Both the position numbers and the translations under genes were made by a program. A stretch of DNA of 64,000 nucleotides from Artemisia argyi (taxonomy: Eukaryota > Streptophyta > Magnoliopsida > Asterales > Asteraceae): assembly GCA_030686995.1 (NCBI GenBank), contig CM060709.1, forward strand, positions 19,869,360 to 19,933,359, in the 5' to 3' direction. Below the pieces are notes generated by a model that saw only the letters and a program-made list of their open reading frames with translations, had not been told where the DNA came from and did no database searches. Each line of letters opens with the position of its first letter. Position 1 is the first letter of the stretch. Positions 1 to 15,200 of the stretch are shown in pieces.

Positions 1-2171
1 TATGATTCGATATTGAGTTGTTGTTGGCGATTGGTAATTGTGGATGAGGACCGGTTATGAGACGGTCGCTAGATGACGGAGATAGGTTAGTCGGGTACCG
101 TAGTCGGACCTTATTGTTGTAGCCCGTGGTTGAGATTGTGATTGGACGGAGTTTATTATTTATGACTTTGGTTTATTATTGGACTTGGACAATGAGCCGA
201 GAGTCATGACTCGGACATATGACCATTTCGTGTAACTCAATAAATATTAAAAGTAAAACGAGAATAATAAAACTCGTAATAATAATTATTAGTAATATGA
301 ACGTTTATACGAAAGTATATACGTGAGTAACGTATATATAACTATATAAACGCGTATATTAATAATAATAATAATCACGAGTCGTATTATAAATAATACG
401 ATTAGATACATATTAGACTACGAAAGTGGCGTAATATTAATTAAACGTATTATTATTATTAGAAATTGTGTTATAAACGGGAAACTCCCGACAATTATGA
501 AACGTTTAATAAAAAGTCATTTTGGATATATAACGAATAAACTTATTGAGTTAGGCGAAATTGTCGTCACTCGGGTCCAGGTAAGTTATTATTTGCGACA
601 TTCGTGTTGTCTCGGATATATGACGACTAATATAGACGTTTTCTATAAGTAAATAACCACCCAACCGTAAGGTTGAGCCGGGTTGTTTGGTTATATGAAA
701 CGAATATATTAGTGGGCATCGTATCCTACGACGCCCATAGGTTGTAGTATATGTAAAGGGTAATAGATTGCGAATGTATATATCGGGAAATCTGGCCAAT
801 TTGACGATATATACGAGGAATTTATTAAACTATGATATATACTATATAGTAATTACGTGCTATGTGCTTTATATGTGCTTTAGATTGGGTGTAATCTTGG
901 AACGGTATATTACGTAAATAAATATGAGGATTATCAAATCGACGGATTTGGTAAACTTTGGCGATTTATTTAAATGATATATTGGGCTAATATTAGATCT
1001 ATAGTTTATTATATGTTCTACGTGTGATCTTGTTGGTTTGTTTTGAGTCGACCCACCACCCGTATGGATACCAAACGCAAATACACCAAACTAATACGAA
1101 ATGGATTTTCGGTAATAAAACGGATTCTCGTCCGGGTTTGGGAATATTATATATTTGAGGAAATGATTTCTGAAAGAGTTAATATTGTTAGGTCGTGCCA
1201 AGTCCGTAGTTGCTGTTTCGTGAGTTATCATACATCTTATTGCTACCTACCTCGTCTTGCTATATTTCTGGACTTGAGGTGAGTCATAGCCCCACTTTTT
1301 ACTCTTGAACTATGTTTTCAACGATTGGGGTGAGAAACGTGCAAATCATTTTACGTGGACTATTATCGCTTTTATATTCTTTCTAAAACTTGCTATGCGT
1401 ATGGACTAGGATCTATTGTCAGCTTTAGTCACACCTTTTGTGTGTACTATTCAAGGTTGGCTTATTTGGTTATTTGGATTGTCAGCTTTAGTCACATATT
1501 CGTTGTGTGTACTATTCAAGGTTGGCTTATTTGGATTGTCAGCTTTAGTCACATAGTTTAGTGTGTACTATTCAAGGTTGACTTATTAGATACCATAGTG
1601 TGCACCTATAGGTTATTATTACTTCGGAGGTTATCCGAGTAATTATTGGTATTGCGGGGGTTACCCGAATACTTATGTTGTTACGGAAGGGTATCCGTGT
1701 GTTTTGGCTATTACGGAAGGGTTTCCGTGTGTCATGTTGAGAGCGGAGGGTATCCGCAGGCTTTTAGCGAATCCTTAGTCTAGCTAGCAAGCGTTTTGCG
1801 TACATGTCCACTATATTATTAGTTGAAATTAAACCTATGATCTCACCAGCGAAAGCTGACTTTTAGCACGTTTTCTCATGTAATTAAGTGTTGAGGTGCA
1901 TGCTTGGATTGGAAGGCTCGGCTGTGGCACACGGTTATGGATCTATATTTTCTAAACTCTGATAATTAAATTTGGACCTATTGTTATTTTATTTTGGGCC
2001 TAACTCTGAGTGATGTTGGGATAAATGCAAACCTTAAAACCCCGTATTTGGTTGTGTTTTTACTATGTTTACTTTATCTCGTTCTATATTGTCTTGTGTT
2101 GGATACCAATCCCCGTAGCACCCCGAAAGCTTGTTGAGTCTTCCGCTGTATCAAATTTTGGGGGTGTTACA
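1..2171 (+). mobile_element. 3' part of a Tekay-type gypsy LTR, cut by window edge
   Basis: The reverse complement of this stretch matches both LTRs of the complete gypsy element at 44293-57876, block for block, and it ends with the same GGGGGTGTTACA terminus at 2171. What follows is not an initiator-Met primer-binding site, so this is a 3' LTR or a solo LTR in plus orientation; its first ~1.3 kb lies outside the window. It is clearly more diverged from the two LTRs than they are from each other. Confidence 0.85.
1415..1590 (+). repeat. Tandem repeat in LTR, about 3 copies of 57-63 bp
   Basis: Units start near 1415, 1478 and 1535, each opening with ATTGTCAGCTTTAGTCACA and containing GTGTACTATTCAAGGTTG. 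The same block occurs once in the LTR at 44293-47755 and twice in the LTR at 54342-57876. Confidence 0.85.
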
Positions 2172-2779
2172 GCTGACTTCCGGTCATTTCTTTTCACTAT
2201 CAACTGGTATATCTCTTTTCTTTTTTTTCCTAACCCAATGTAATTTGCTCATTTGCGCATTTTTTATTATTATGCCAAATTTTCAGACCTTGTAATATTG
2301 GATGTAAGAGGGGTTATTTATGGGTTGTTTGGATTCGCTTATTAAGCTAGCTTATATAAATTTGGAAAAGCCAATAAGCTCAATTTTAATAAAAGGTTTC
2401 ATTTATCAATTTAATAAGATATTGTTTATTCACTTGATAATATTTGCAGTAAACATGTACATGATAGATCTATATCAATTAAGTTGCAAAGTCAAACGTA
2501 GCAAGAACACACATATAATTTATAACTTCTGTCATACCTTGCGGCAATATTCCAGTAGAAATTAGTTACTGATGTAAAAGAATGCGCTGAAAACCATTTA
2601 GTGAAGCTTGCCGGCAAAATGACTTTCCCCCACTTAATAACTTAAAAAGATCATGTAGGTTTATAGAATTTCAATATAACTACTTTGGTAAGTAACTTTT
2701 AAATATGTGAAACGAGACTTGATATTTTGTTGTTCTATTAATTTAATGCAGGTACTCATCTGAATACGTTGTTTGGAAA
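2172..2779. other. AT-rich spacer, no gene seen
   Basis: No supported coding region. Around 2320 a TGTTTGGATTCGCTTATTAAGC stretch weakly resembles, inverted, the sequence near 8165-8190 and may be a decayed MITE end. The last bases (2752-2788) look like the start of an exon after a splice acceptor (AATGCAG). Confidence 0.4.
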
Positions 2780-2788
2780 AATTTAATT

Positions 2789-2975
2789 GACAAAACTACA
2801 CCATTCGTCCTTGTGGTATGCGTTGACCGACAGACTTCGTCCTTTGAACAAAAAAATTGCACCGTCCATCCTTAAGTGGGAAACGTTATGTGTGGTTCGT
2901 CCCTCACACTAACTGGGATAGATAATGGTCATTTGATGAGGTCCAAATGAGGGTATTTTAGTCTTTTCCCACCCA
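2789..2975 (+). repeat. MULE left terminal inverted repeat
   Basis: Pairs with 6315-6497 in inverted orientation; both arms contain a CTACACCATTCGTCCTTGTG segment near the tip and a TATCTATCCCAGTTAGTGTG-type segment further in. Confidence 0.9.
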
Positions 2976-3133
2976 AACACTATATTAAATCCTCCAGCTA
3001 CCCACGTCTATTCATTCACAATCCCCCACACCTAAACACGCATACCCACACTCCTTTTACTGTTCATCTTCTTCAAATCATCAAACCTTAATATTAATCT
3101 ACAAAAAGTGATTAACAAGATAAGTTATATGAA

Positions 3134-5106
3134 ATGGTGCTACAGTTGGCGTATGTAATGCGAAGACCAGAGGTTGATTTCGATCCAAATGTAGCTTATG
3201 GTGAGTGTTATAAGTTTTTGCAATTTTTGCTAATTCAATAAGGCTGCATTATAAACCTTAACCCTAATCTTCTTTTAAATTAAAGAATAATGATTTATTT
3301 GATCGTTAATTGATTAAACCCAAACCCTAACCTCTTCTTTTTTTTCTACTTCTTTTTTTCAGCTGGCATACGTACTGTGTTTTCAATAAGGCTGCATTAT
3401 GGTGGTTCTTTCACCGTATCACCTGGTAGGAGGTACATAAATGGTTATTTAAAGATTGTTGATGAGTTAGATTGTGATGAGTTTTCTGTGCATGAGATAG
3501 ATGCTATTGTTGAAGACTTAGGCAATGATGGGCATAAAATAATGTTTTACCATTTTTCTGAAACCTGATGGTGATTTAGATAGTGGACTGCAACCTTTAG
3601 GCAGTGACCAAGATGTTCTTTTCTTGTCCAAATATGTTGAAGAAGGTCATAAATTGATTGATATATATGTTGAGCATGGAAAAACCAATCCTGGCCTTTA
3701 TTTTACCTCACCATTGAAAAACAAAAGGGTATTGATAGAAGAGTTAGATGAACCAATACAGTCCAAAGCAGGTATAACACCAGTTGCTAAGAAACATGTG
3801 AATGCAGGGAATGTAGGTACACAATGTAGTGTCAATGTAGGTCCAAGTAGTGGTGTCACTAAGGATGTAGAACCACAACCTTATGTTGTATGGTTAGATG
3901 AAGGTCAAGGTAGTGGTGCTGCTAACAATGTACCTAGTCAAGGAGATAGTGTCTTTGTGAATGGATTTTACTATTCCTATGACCCTTATGTAGATTCACA
4001 AGACCCAAACTTTGGTCCTTTTGCTGCTTATGAGTGGTTGTTGAAGATTCCACCTCAGCACTGGGCAAGAAGCCATTTCTCAGGTATAAAATTACATATA
4101 CAGTCAATGTGCAATCTACAATTTACACATACAATCTTTAATTTATATTTGAATTCCTAATAGGGAGAGCTAAGACAGATGTATTAGTGAACAATATGTG
4201 TGAAGTTTTTAATGGCAAGCTTGTTGGTGGTAGAGATAAGGCTATTATTTCAACACTTGAATTTGCAAGGGCTTATCTCATGAAAAGAATAGTGAATGTG
4301 AATAAGCTGATTGAAAAATGTGATGGTCCACTGACTCCAACTGCTACAAAGCTTTTGAAATTGAACTGTGCTGAGGCAAATAAGTATACAGTTACTTGGG
4401 GAGGAGGTTTTCATTATGAGGTAAGTGGTCCATGGAGGGATCAGTGTGTGGTGAATGTGGAGCAGATGACATGTACCTGTAGAAAGTGGGAGTTAACTGG
4501 GATCCCCTGTAAACATGCTATAGCTACAAGCTGGAACATGGCACTTAACCAACAATCATCAGGAATACCAGAGTATTGGGTACATCCATGTTACAGGTAT
4601 TAATCCATTAATTCATTTACATTGCATGTATTCACATTATTAATGCATTTCCATTTTGTAGGCTTGAAACATGGAAGAAAGCTTACTCAAAGATGATCAC
4701 ACCTATTAGAGGTCCAGTGCATTGGCCTAAGTGTATTGTACCAACTACTCTGCTACCACCAACTCATCACCCACAAATTGGGAGACCAAGAAAGGAAAGG
4801 AGGAAGTCTAGGGCAGAGAAAGATTTGGTGCATATATCTAAGGATGGCAATCTGACTAGGAAACTCAGGACTATCGCATGTGACAAATGTGGAACCAGAG
4901 GTCACAACTCAAGGACTTGCACTGGACCAAGAAAAGAAAAGTCAAAGGGAGTTGGTAACAAGAGGAAAGAAAGAAGTGTTGCTAGTGATGGAGCTGATAC
5001 CTCTACAAGAAGATCAACACCTGCTGATAAAGGTAAGGGAGTTGCAGTTGATGATGGAAAGAAGAAGAAAGGTCCATCAAGGAAGAAAGTTATTGTTCTT
5101 GGTTGA
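3134..5106 (+). pseudogene. MULE transposase, core deleted and frameshifted
   Basis: Reads as four exons: 3134-3200, 3363-4083, 4164-4596 and 4662-5106, all with GT/AG junctions that keep phase. Exon 2 opens with the PB1-like N-terminal domain typical of plant MULE proteins (VFSIRLHYGG). After a linker it goes directly to WLLKIPPQHWARSHFS, which in the family lies after the DDE catalytic domain; the MuDR and DDE segments are therefore absent. Exon 3 has the SWIM zinc finger (CTCRKWELTGIPCKHA), exon 4 a CCHC knuckle (CDKCGTRGHNSRTC) and a basic Lys-rich tail ending at TGA 5104-5106. A one-base shift in a T-run near 3555 breaks the frame within exon 2. It cannot encode an active transposase. 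Confidence 0.88.
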
Positions 5107-5731
5107 TAGTTGTTTATGTTTGATGTTTAAGTGAACCTGTGTTTGAATTATGACTACTTATTTGTATTTTGGACCTGCTGTAGTAGGATTATGACTTTGG
5201 ATGAGCATGGCTTGTATCCATGATCATGGCTTGTATTTGGACATGTCAGTTAGGTTATTTTGGATGGTCATGGCTTGTATGTCTTGATCATTAACTTAAC
5301 TACTTAATGATATTTGCAGTTTAGTATGTGGAGAATGGGTCAATTTATTTGCTACTTGGTTTTATAATTGAATTTTAGTATGTGTGACTTATGCTGAAGT
5401 CAACAATAATAGTTTGGTAATGGCTCAATTCTAAATTTGTAATGGGTCAAATTGAGTTATTACTTACCTGTAATTGCTACTTGGTTTTGTATTTGCAGTT
5501 TACTTATCTAACTTTTACTTCAGTTTGGTAATGGGTCAATTCTAGTTTGTAGTAGCTTGACTTTTACTTGTTTGCCTAAAAGAACAAACAACTCAAAAAA
5601 GAACCAACAACTCAACAAGAACCAACAACTGTCTTTACTTCATTCATATCAACCACATAAGCTCTTACATTTTCATCTAACTTCCACAAAAGACCTAACC
5701 TTACACCAAAACACCAAACTTAACATCTAAC

Positions 5732-6120
5732 TTAAGTCAACACATTGTAAACAACAAACATGAAGACAATAGCCCAAGAAACATAAAGTTGCTTCTTCAT
5801 CCTTGCTCTTTCTTCCTGCAACACTTGGATTTGTCCACGATGGTTGTTCAATGATCTCAACAGTCTGGGTATGATGTTAACAGATTGAGCACACATAGGG
5901 GGATCCACCCAATCAAGAAAAGGACACTCTGATGCCTGTTAAAAGGTTTAAACAACAATTGTTAATAACATAATAAAAGATATCAAAACCAATTTCTACA
6001 AAAAATTTAGAAAAAACACATCCCCACCACATCAGGGCAACTATAAAACCTTCTTCCTGGGTTGATGTTAGTCCATGATGTTCTCACCACTGCAACTTTT
6101 CCACAATGACAATTAACCAT
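5732..6120 (-). CDS. GRF-type zinc-finger membrane protein carried by MULE
   Basis: Two exons on the minus strand: ATG at 6120 to 6031 (30 codons) and 5935 to 5732 (67 codons plus TAA). The intron 5936-6030 has GT/AG ends and keeps phase. The 97-residue product starts with MVNCHCGKVAVVRTSWTN and NPGRRFYSCP, the GRF zinc-finger signature (C-x-C ... C ... C), then CPFLDWVDPPMC. A short charged, probably coiled-coil segment (QVLQEERARMKKQL) is followed by a C-terminal hydrophobic anchor (WAIVFMFVVYNVL). Short GRF zinc-finger proteins of this design are common in plant genomes and often lie beside MULE genes. It converges with the transposase relic, 626 bp away. Function unknown; the frame is fully open. 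Confidence 0.82.
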
Positions 6121-6314
6121 TTTGATTCTTACCTGTGATTTGGGTTTTTTAATGGAAGAAAGAATGAAATAAAGAAGAGTAAAAGAAAGATATTAAAAAG
6201 GTTGGTGGGGGATGGGATAATATTTATACCAGGGAGTAAGGACAAAAAAAAGAAGCGGGAAAAAGAAAGTGTGGGTTGGAGGGAAAAGTTGTGTGGGAAG
6301 GAAGAGTGTTTGGG

Positions 6315-6497
6315 TGGGAAAAGACTAAAATACCCTTATTTGGACCTCATCAAACGACCATTATCTATCCCAGTTAGTGTGAGGGACGAACCACACATAA
6401 CGTTTCCCACTTAAGGATGGACGGTGCAATTTTTTTGGTCAAATGACGAAGTCTGTCGGTCAACGCATACCACAAGGACGAATGGTGTAGTTTACTC
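6315..6497 (-). repeat. MULE right terminal inverted repeat
   Basis: Inverted partner of 2789-2975. It is followed immediately by the second AATTTAATT target duplication at 6498-6506. Confidence 0.9.
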
Positions 6498-6506
6498 AAT
6501 TTAATT

Positions 6507-9016
<2,510 letters not shown>

Positions 9017-9942
9017 GTGGCACAAAACAAGCGGCACACAGGCTGAAGATTTTATTTGGTTTCGCTGGCTTTAAAGGTACTGAGCTACATGGAACTCTCA
9101 CCCAGGCTCAACTTTTAGATTTAAGTATTGAATTATCAGGGGATACCGACTGAACTATGGAAATATAGAAAAATAGATTAATGTATTGAGTTTATATGTG
9201 GCAATTTTGACCTGTAAACTGATAAATGAGCTGATTTGGGTTCACTTTTATCCCTCGCTCTTTATTTTGACCTATATACGGAAATAGTATTATTTTCGAT
9301 CTAGAAAAATATTTTTTTGGTTTATTAGTATTTCAAGTGATATCAAATTTGTCAAGCACACAGACATCAGAATATCTGATTTTTAGAAACTTTAAGACAT
9401 CAAACACCATCGTCTACCGGACATTCTTATGACGGTTGATTGTAACATTGTGATTAGTCAATCACACTTGACAACTTACAAAATGGCTATCCACACATCC
9501 TTAATGAGTTGTATGCACCCTTTTGCTATTCATCATTTTAATAAATTTAGAAATATACTTGTACATATGCTACCTTTTATTGATATTAACTTTTATATTA
9601 TGTGTTTATCTTTATAGCTATTTTCATTGAATGGGTCGAACTGCTCGAGTTGGTAGAGAAGGGTATGTTGTTATTTTTGTCTCCGACAATGACCGATCTC
9701 TTCTAAAAGCTATTGTGAGTACATGTTTAGCATTAACATTGAATTTTTTTTTTTTTTTTTTTTGTACCTTCTAGAATAATTTACTGATCAATGGTCTTGG
9801 ATTCGGGTGTGATCGAAAGAGTAAACTTCTCTTAAAGGATGTGGCTATTTTTATGGCTGGTATAAAGAGTTGATTCAAAGCTGAAGAACCGTATTGTTGC
9901 GGAGCAATCAATAACTAAATGGAGCCAACAAATTGAGCAAAT
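9017..9942 (+). pseudogene. DEAD-box RNA helicase (RH28-like) exon fragments
   Basis: Three separated pieces translate into consecutive parts of the helicase C-terminal half of plant DEAD-box helicase 28-like proteins. 9019-9120 gives GTKQAAHRLKILFG and then AGFKGTELHGTLTQAQ (motif IV region). 9634-9714 gives GRTARVGREGYVVIFV and SDNDRSLLKAI (motif VI, normally HRVGRTARAGR) followed by a GTGAGT donor. 9872-9942 gives SKLKNRIVAEQSITKWSQQI. The middle exons (motif V) and the N-terminal half are missing and no continuous frame exists. The pieces lie 250 bp upstream of a Helitron 3' terminus, which suggests capture by that element. Confidence 0.85.
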
Positions 9943-10157
9943 ATCATTGCCTTTTCTTTGTTGCTTTTTTAGCACTCCTTTTAGGTCTTAGACTCATTCA
10001 TCATATGTATTTTATTTGTTCTCATACTTTTCATTGTTGTGTTTACATATAATACAAGAACCTCTCTTTTTGTTCTAAACTTTTGTATTTAAGATATTTG
10101 CCATTATACATTATTTATTTTTGTCCAATTAGATGTTGTCAAGTAATATCTTGAAGC

Positions 10158-10189
10158 TAACCCGCCCAACGGGCGGGTTATGAAGCTAG
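10158..10189 (+). mobile_element. Helitron 3' terminus (hairpin plus CTAG)
   Basis: A perfect 10-bp stem (TAACCCGCCC / GGGCGGGTTA, 3-nt loop) at 10158-10180 is followed five bases later by CTAG at 10186-10189 and then T. This matches the rule for Helitron 3' ends: a GC-rich hairpin shortly before CTRR, inserted before T. The matching 5' TC end was not identified, so the element's length is unknown. Confidence 0.75.
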
Positions 10190-10753
10190 TTTTGTATATG
10201 TGGCTACTAATAGGATTTTCTTTTAAGTATTGTTTTCTTAATACACAGTAGTTTTCGATTTGCTTACTTTGTTTATGTGGTTACTTTTATGTATTTTGTT
10301 GTTAATTTTTCTGTATCTTATAAGGTCATTTACTTATTCAATATTGAGAAACTTTCCTTTTGGTATCTAAATCTGAAAGTGATAATATGACCCATTTATA
10401 GGTCAATGAGTTGATTTGGGCTTTATTATTTTTTTTTTCTGTGATGAGTAATCTCATATGTCTTTGCCAAAACATAGACTTTTGGCAACTTTTCTTACAA
10501 AATCATTAATTGACTAAGATGGATTGACTAAGATACGTAGCCACAATATATGTATGCTTAAATAAAGAAAAGACGTTGATTAATTGGCAAATATATAATT
10601 AATATATGGGAGTAAAACATATTTTGGAAATCCATATGACTCACATACGGCTTAAATATATGTTTGAATTAGCATCGTTAGTACTTAAGATTAACATGAA
10701 ATGCGTGAAACGGATTTGATAGAAATTTGGTAAATATATAGATCAATATTGAT
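10190..10753. other. AT-rich spacer, nothing recognised
   Basis: No coding region or repeat recognised between the Helitron end and the copia insertion site. Confidence 0.5.
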
Positions 10754-10758
10754 ATAGT

Positions 10759-11365
10759 TGTTGGAATTAATGTCCAAGTTCATAACTAATTGGTGAGACT
10801 ATCGTCAAAAGTGGAGTCCTTTTTGGGTCGCCCTCAGTGAACCGTAAAAGAGAAAATGATTCAAAGAATTAGTCACGGCATAAGCACGTTAAGTGTTACG
10901 CCGTAACAAGGCATGTGATGTTGTTTTTTTTTGGAAAAGTCCCACATCGCTCCAAAGGGTAAACCAAGACCCTTTTCTTTCCTTATATATAGAAGGAACA
11001 TGCCTTGGCTTTTAATTGCTCATTCCAATCTTTCTAATTCCTACTCCTTATAAGAGTCTTTCGTTTATCGGGACCTTAGGAGTTCGAAAGAATAGTTTCT
11101 TTTTTGGTTCTTGGGTGTGAACTATTAGAGGTACTCTCGTTTGGGTACTCGCCTCCAAGTTCGACCAAGGTGGTCCCCGTGAGAAATTCGATTTTCTCAA
11201 AGGTTAGTAATTTTCTTCTTTCCTTTTAATTACTTATTTATTTCTTTCTTTTAAGTTGCTTTTAGTTAATTAGGTTTAGATCCTTTAGGGTTTAGTTCCC
11301 TTCTTGCCCTAGATTATTATTATTTCCACTGCGTATTAATCTAGTTGGGAATAGAAAACCCATCA
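10759..11365 (+). repeat. Copia 5' LTR
   Basis: Near-identical to 17196-17806. It carries a probable promoter with TTATATATAG near 10984. Confidence 0.95.
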
Positions 11366-11671
11366 GTGGCATCAGAGCTTTAGCCTAATTCTATTAGCAC
11401 TTAAAAAGTAAATTGTTAACATGTGATAAGTGTAAATAATAATTGTATATTATATTATTGTCTTATGATCATTGAATGTTAATATAAATTTACATTTTGA
11501 ACCTTATATTTTAAAATGTTTAAAATAGAACCTTAAAGTTTAAAATGTTTCGTTTTTAACCTTATATTTTAAAATGTTTAAAATAGAACCATAAAGTTTA
11601 AAATGTTTCATTTTGAACCCTATATTTTAAAATGTTTAAAATAGAACAAAAGTTTAAAATGTTTAAAAGGA

Positions 11672-11751
<80 letters not shown>

Positions 11752-12264
11752 AAATTGTTATATTATTTGAAACTACTAAAACAAAATTCCCGTTTTAGAT
11801 ATATAGAAAATGTGAATAGTATGCCAACCCATGAAAACCGCACATCTATCATATGGGCTATTAATGGAGCGTGTGTGGTTTACCGGCACATTAATAAGAG
11901 AACATAAGTGAAAGGTGATGTGGGTCTCGCGATTCTTGGGCTGACTCGAGCCGGGTACCACGCGGGTTTTGCATGGTTAAATTCACTGTCTTATTCATGA
12001 TCCTCGGCATCCCAGTCATGAATTGTAGATAAGCATATACGAGATTAACATGCCATTGATCAGAATCAATGAATCTCAAAAGAACTAGGAATTTCATAGA
12101 GAATGAAATTGACAAAGACATTGTCTACCTAAAATAATTTTGTGATATGATTACGGCAACCCTCTTCATAAAACGAATCTAAAATATGGATCCTAGCCTT
12201 AATATAAAATTGGGTAATTGATTAAGGAATATTCATGCTAAACTAAAACTGTTTTATCTTATAG
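11366..12264 (+). other. Copia 5' untranslated leader with repeats
   Basis: About 900 bp without a coding frame. It holds roughly three tandem copies of a ~66-bp unit rich in TTTAAAATGTTTAAAATAGAACC (about 11495-11675), then a (TA)n microsatellite of about 60 bp (about 11683-11746). Confidence 0.8.
11367..11378 (+). other. Copia primer-binding site
   Basis: TGGCATCAGAGC lies one base after the LTR. It matches the plant initiator-tRNA-Met primer-binding site except for one T-to-C change. Confidence 0.85.
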
Positions 12265-15200
12265 ATGTCTACTGAAAATGGTGTCAATCCTCCCGTTCCC
12301 AATCCCTCACATAACCCAAACTTCTCATTACTCTCAGTTCTTGGGAGGGAAAGACTCACCGGTCCTAACTATATGGACTGGATGCGAAACCTTAGGTTCA
12401 CCCTAAGGTACGAGAACAAAGAGTATGTTCTCGATGAGCAAATTCCCAAAATTGATGATGATTCAACCCAAGAAGAGATTGAAGCTCACCGAAAGCACTA
12501 TGATGATGCAAACAAAGTGTCATGCATCATGGCATCGTCCATGAGCCCTGAACTGCAAAAGACTTTTGAGAACACTTGGGCTTATGAGATGAACCAACAG
12601 CTCAAAGAAATGTTTCAGGCAAAGGCAAGCAAAGAACACCTTGATGTTGTTAAATCCCTCATGGCTTGCAAACCGAAACCTGGAGCCTCTATTTGTGCTT
12701 TTGTCTTAGAGATGAAAGGGTACTTTGACAGATTGGGATCTCTGAACATGGTATTCGATACTGAGCTTTCTATCAACATAATCCTATCTGGTCTGCCAGC
12801 TGATTACAATCAGTTTGTGCTCTCGTATCAAATGAACGGGAAAGAGACCTCAATAATGGAACTCCATAGCTTGTTGCAAACCGCTGAGCAAGGGATCAAG
12901 AAGATTGATATGCCCTCTACTTCAGCGGCTCCTGTGTTGACTGTTGGTCATAATGCAAAGAAAAGAAAGACTTCTCATTCCAACTGGAAAGGAAAGGCCA
13001 CAAAAGGAAAGTCCGATTATGGGTCTAAGAGAAAGGCTGAATCTGATATTGCACCGACAAGTGATCCAAAGGAAGCAGTGTGCTTCTACTGCAACATAAA
13101 GGGACATTGGAAGCGTAGCTGCCCAAAATATCTGAAGGACCTCAAAGACGGAAAGGTCGAAAAGGGTAGTCACTCAGGTATGTTTATGATCGAACTCCAC
13201 AATACTACAACTTCTGATTCGTGGGTCTTGGATACAGGGTGTGGTACTCACATTTGCACTGTATTGCAGGGTCTAAAGGAAAGTAAGAAGTTGAAGCATG
13301 GAGAGCTCAACTTAGTCATGGGGAACAGGAAAATCACACCTGTGACGAAGATTGGAAAGTACGAGCTCATGCTAAAGTCTGGAGTTAGGATAAATTTAAA
13401 TAATTGTTGTTATTCGTCAGAAATGACAAGAAACATTATTTCATTTCATGTTTTGTTTAAGGATGGTTATCAATTTTCATTTGACAATGAGAATGGAGAT
13501 ATTTTGGTTTATTCAAATGGTTGTTTTATATTTAAAGCTTCTCCTTGCAAAGGCATATATGAAACTGTTGAATGTATTAGTGATAATGGCAATGTGATTT
13601 TAAATGTTGGTTCGTCTAATGAGCTTGATAAATCAAAATTGTGGCATTTTCGTCTTGGGCACATAAACAAGAAACACATCGCCCAACTTCAAAAGGATGG
13701 AGTGTTGGAATCATTCGACTTCAAATCGGATGATGTATGCGAGTCTTGCTTATTGGGAAAGATGACTAAATCACCATTCACAGGAACATGTGAAAGAGGT
13801 GAAGGATTATTGGACTTAGTACACACGGATGTGTGTGGACCATTCCGATCAACCACAAAAGATGGAAACCGCTACTACGTTACATTTACTGATGATTTCA
13901 GTAGATATGGATATGTTTATCTGATTAAACATAAGTCGGATACTTTTGAAGTATTCAAAAGGTATCAAAACGAAGTAGAGAACCAACTGGGCAGAAAGAT
14001 AAAGGTGCTCCGGTCCGATAGGGGAGGAGAATACCTTAGTATCGAATTTTTCGATCATCTTAAAAACTGTGGTATAGTTTCACAGTTAACTCCTCCTAGA
14101 ACACCACAACTAAATGGAGTTGCGGAGAGGAGAAATAGAACCCTGTTAGACATGGTTCGATCTATGATGTGTCGAGCAACACTTCCAATAAGCTTCTGGG
14201 ATTACGCATTAGAAACAGTTGCCCATATCTTAAATCTTGTACCCACTAAGAAGGTTTCGAAGACACCTTTTGAGATGTGGAAGGGAAAACGTCCTTCCCT
14301 TGGGCACATCAAAATCTGGGGTTGTGAGGTTTTCGTTAGACGAGAAGCTCAGGACAAACTAGAAGCCAGATCCGAAAAGTGTCTTTTCGGCGGTTATCCT
14401 AAAGAGTCATTTGGATATTTGTTTTATAGACCCAAGGATAATGTGGTGTTTGTAGCTCGAAGAGGAACGTTCCTCGAGAGAGAAATGATATCCAAAGAGG
14501 ACAGTGGGAGTAAAATAGACCTTGAAGAAATTCAAGATTCTTCAAATGAAGAACCTATAGTAAACACTGACATTCAACAAGAGGTGGTGACACCTGTTGA
14601 ACCTGATGATATATCCTTACCCATTCGCAGAACAAGTGGTAGAGTTAGCAAGCCTCCTCATGATCCTCAGTTCTACTATGGTTTTCATATTGAAGAGGAC
14701 AAGATTAGTGATAGTACACTAAGTGAGTTGGATGAGCCTGCTAACTACAAGGAAGCGATGGCAAGCCCTGAGGCTGCTAAATGGAAGGAAGCTATGAAAA
14801 GCGAGATTCAGTCTATGTATGACAACCAAGTTTGGAATTTGGTTGACACTACACTCGGTCTTAAGATTGTGGGATGTAAGTGGATCTTCAAGAAGAAGAC
14901 AGACATGGATGGGAATGTACACACTTATAAAGCTAGGTTGGTAGCGAAGGGTTATACTCAAACCCACGGGATTGATTATGAGGAAACCTTCTCACCAGTA
15001 GCTAAAATAAAGTCAATTAGGATAATGCTTGCCATAGTTGCGTTTCATGATTATGAAATATGGCAGATGGATGTCAAAACCGCTTTCCTTAACGGAAAAC
15101 TAACAGAGGATGTGTTTATGGCACAACCAGAAGGTTTTGAAAATGCAAAGTATCCTAAAAGAGTGTGCAAGCTTCAAAAGGCCATTTATGGACTTAAACA

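Larger units (their letters stand above)
2789..6497 (+). mobile_element. Mutator-like element (MULE), deletion derivative
   Basis: Terminal inverted repeats of about 180 bp run inward from both ends (about 2789-2975 and 6315-6497). A perfect 9-bp target duplication, AATTTAATT, sits at 2780-2788 and 6498-6506, the size expected for Mutator elements. Inside are two convergent genes: a plus-strand transposase relic (3134-5106) and a minus-strand GRF zinc-finger gene (5732-6120). The MULE catalytic core is missing, so the copy is probably non-autonomous. Confidence 0.93.
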
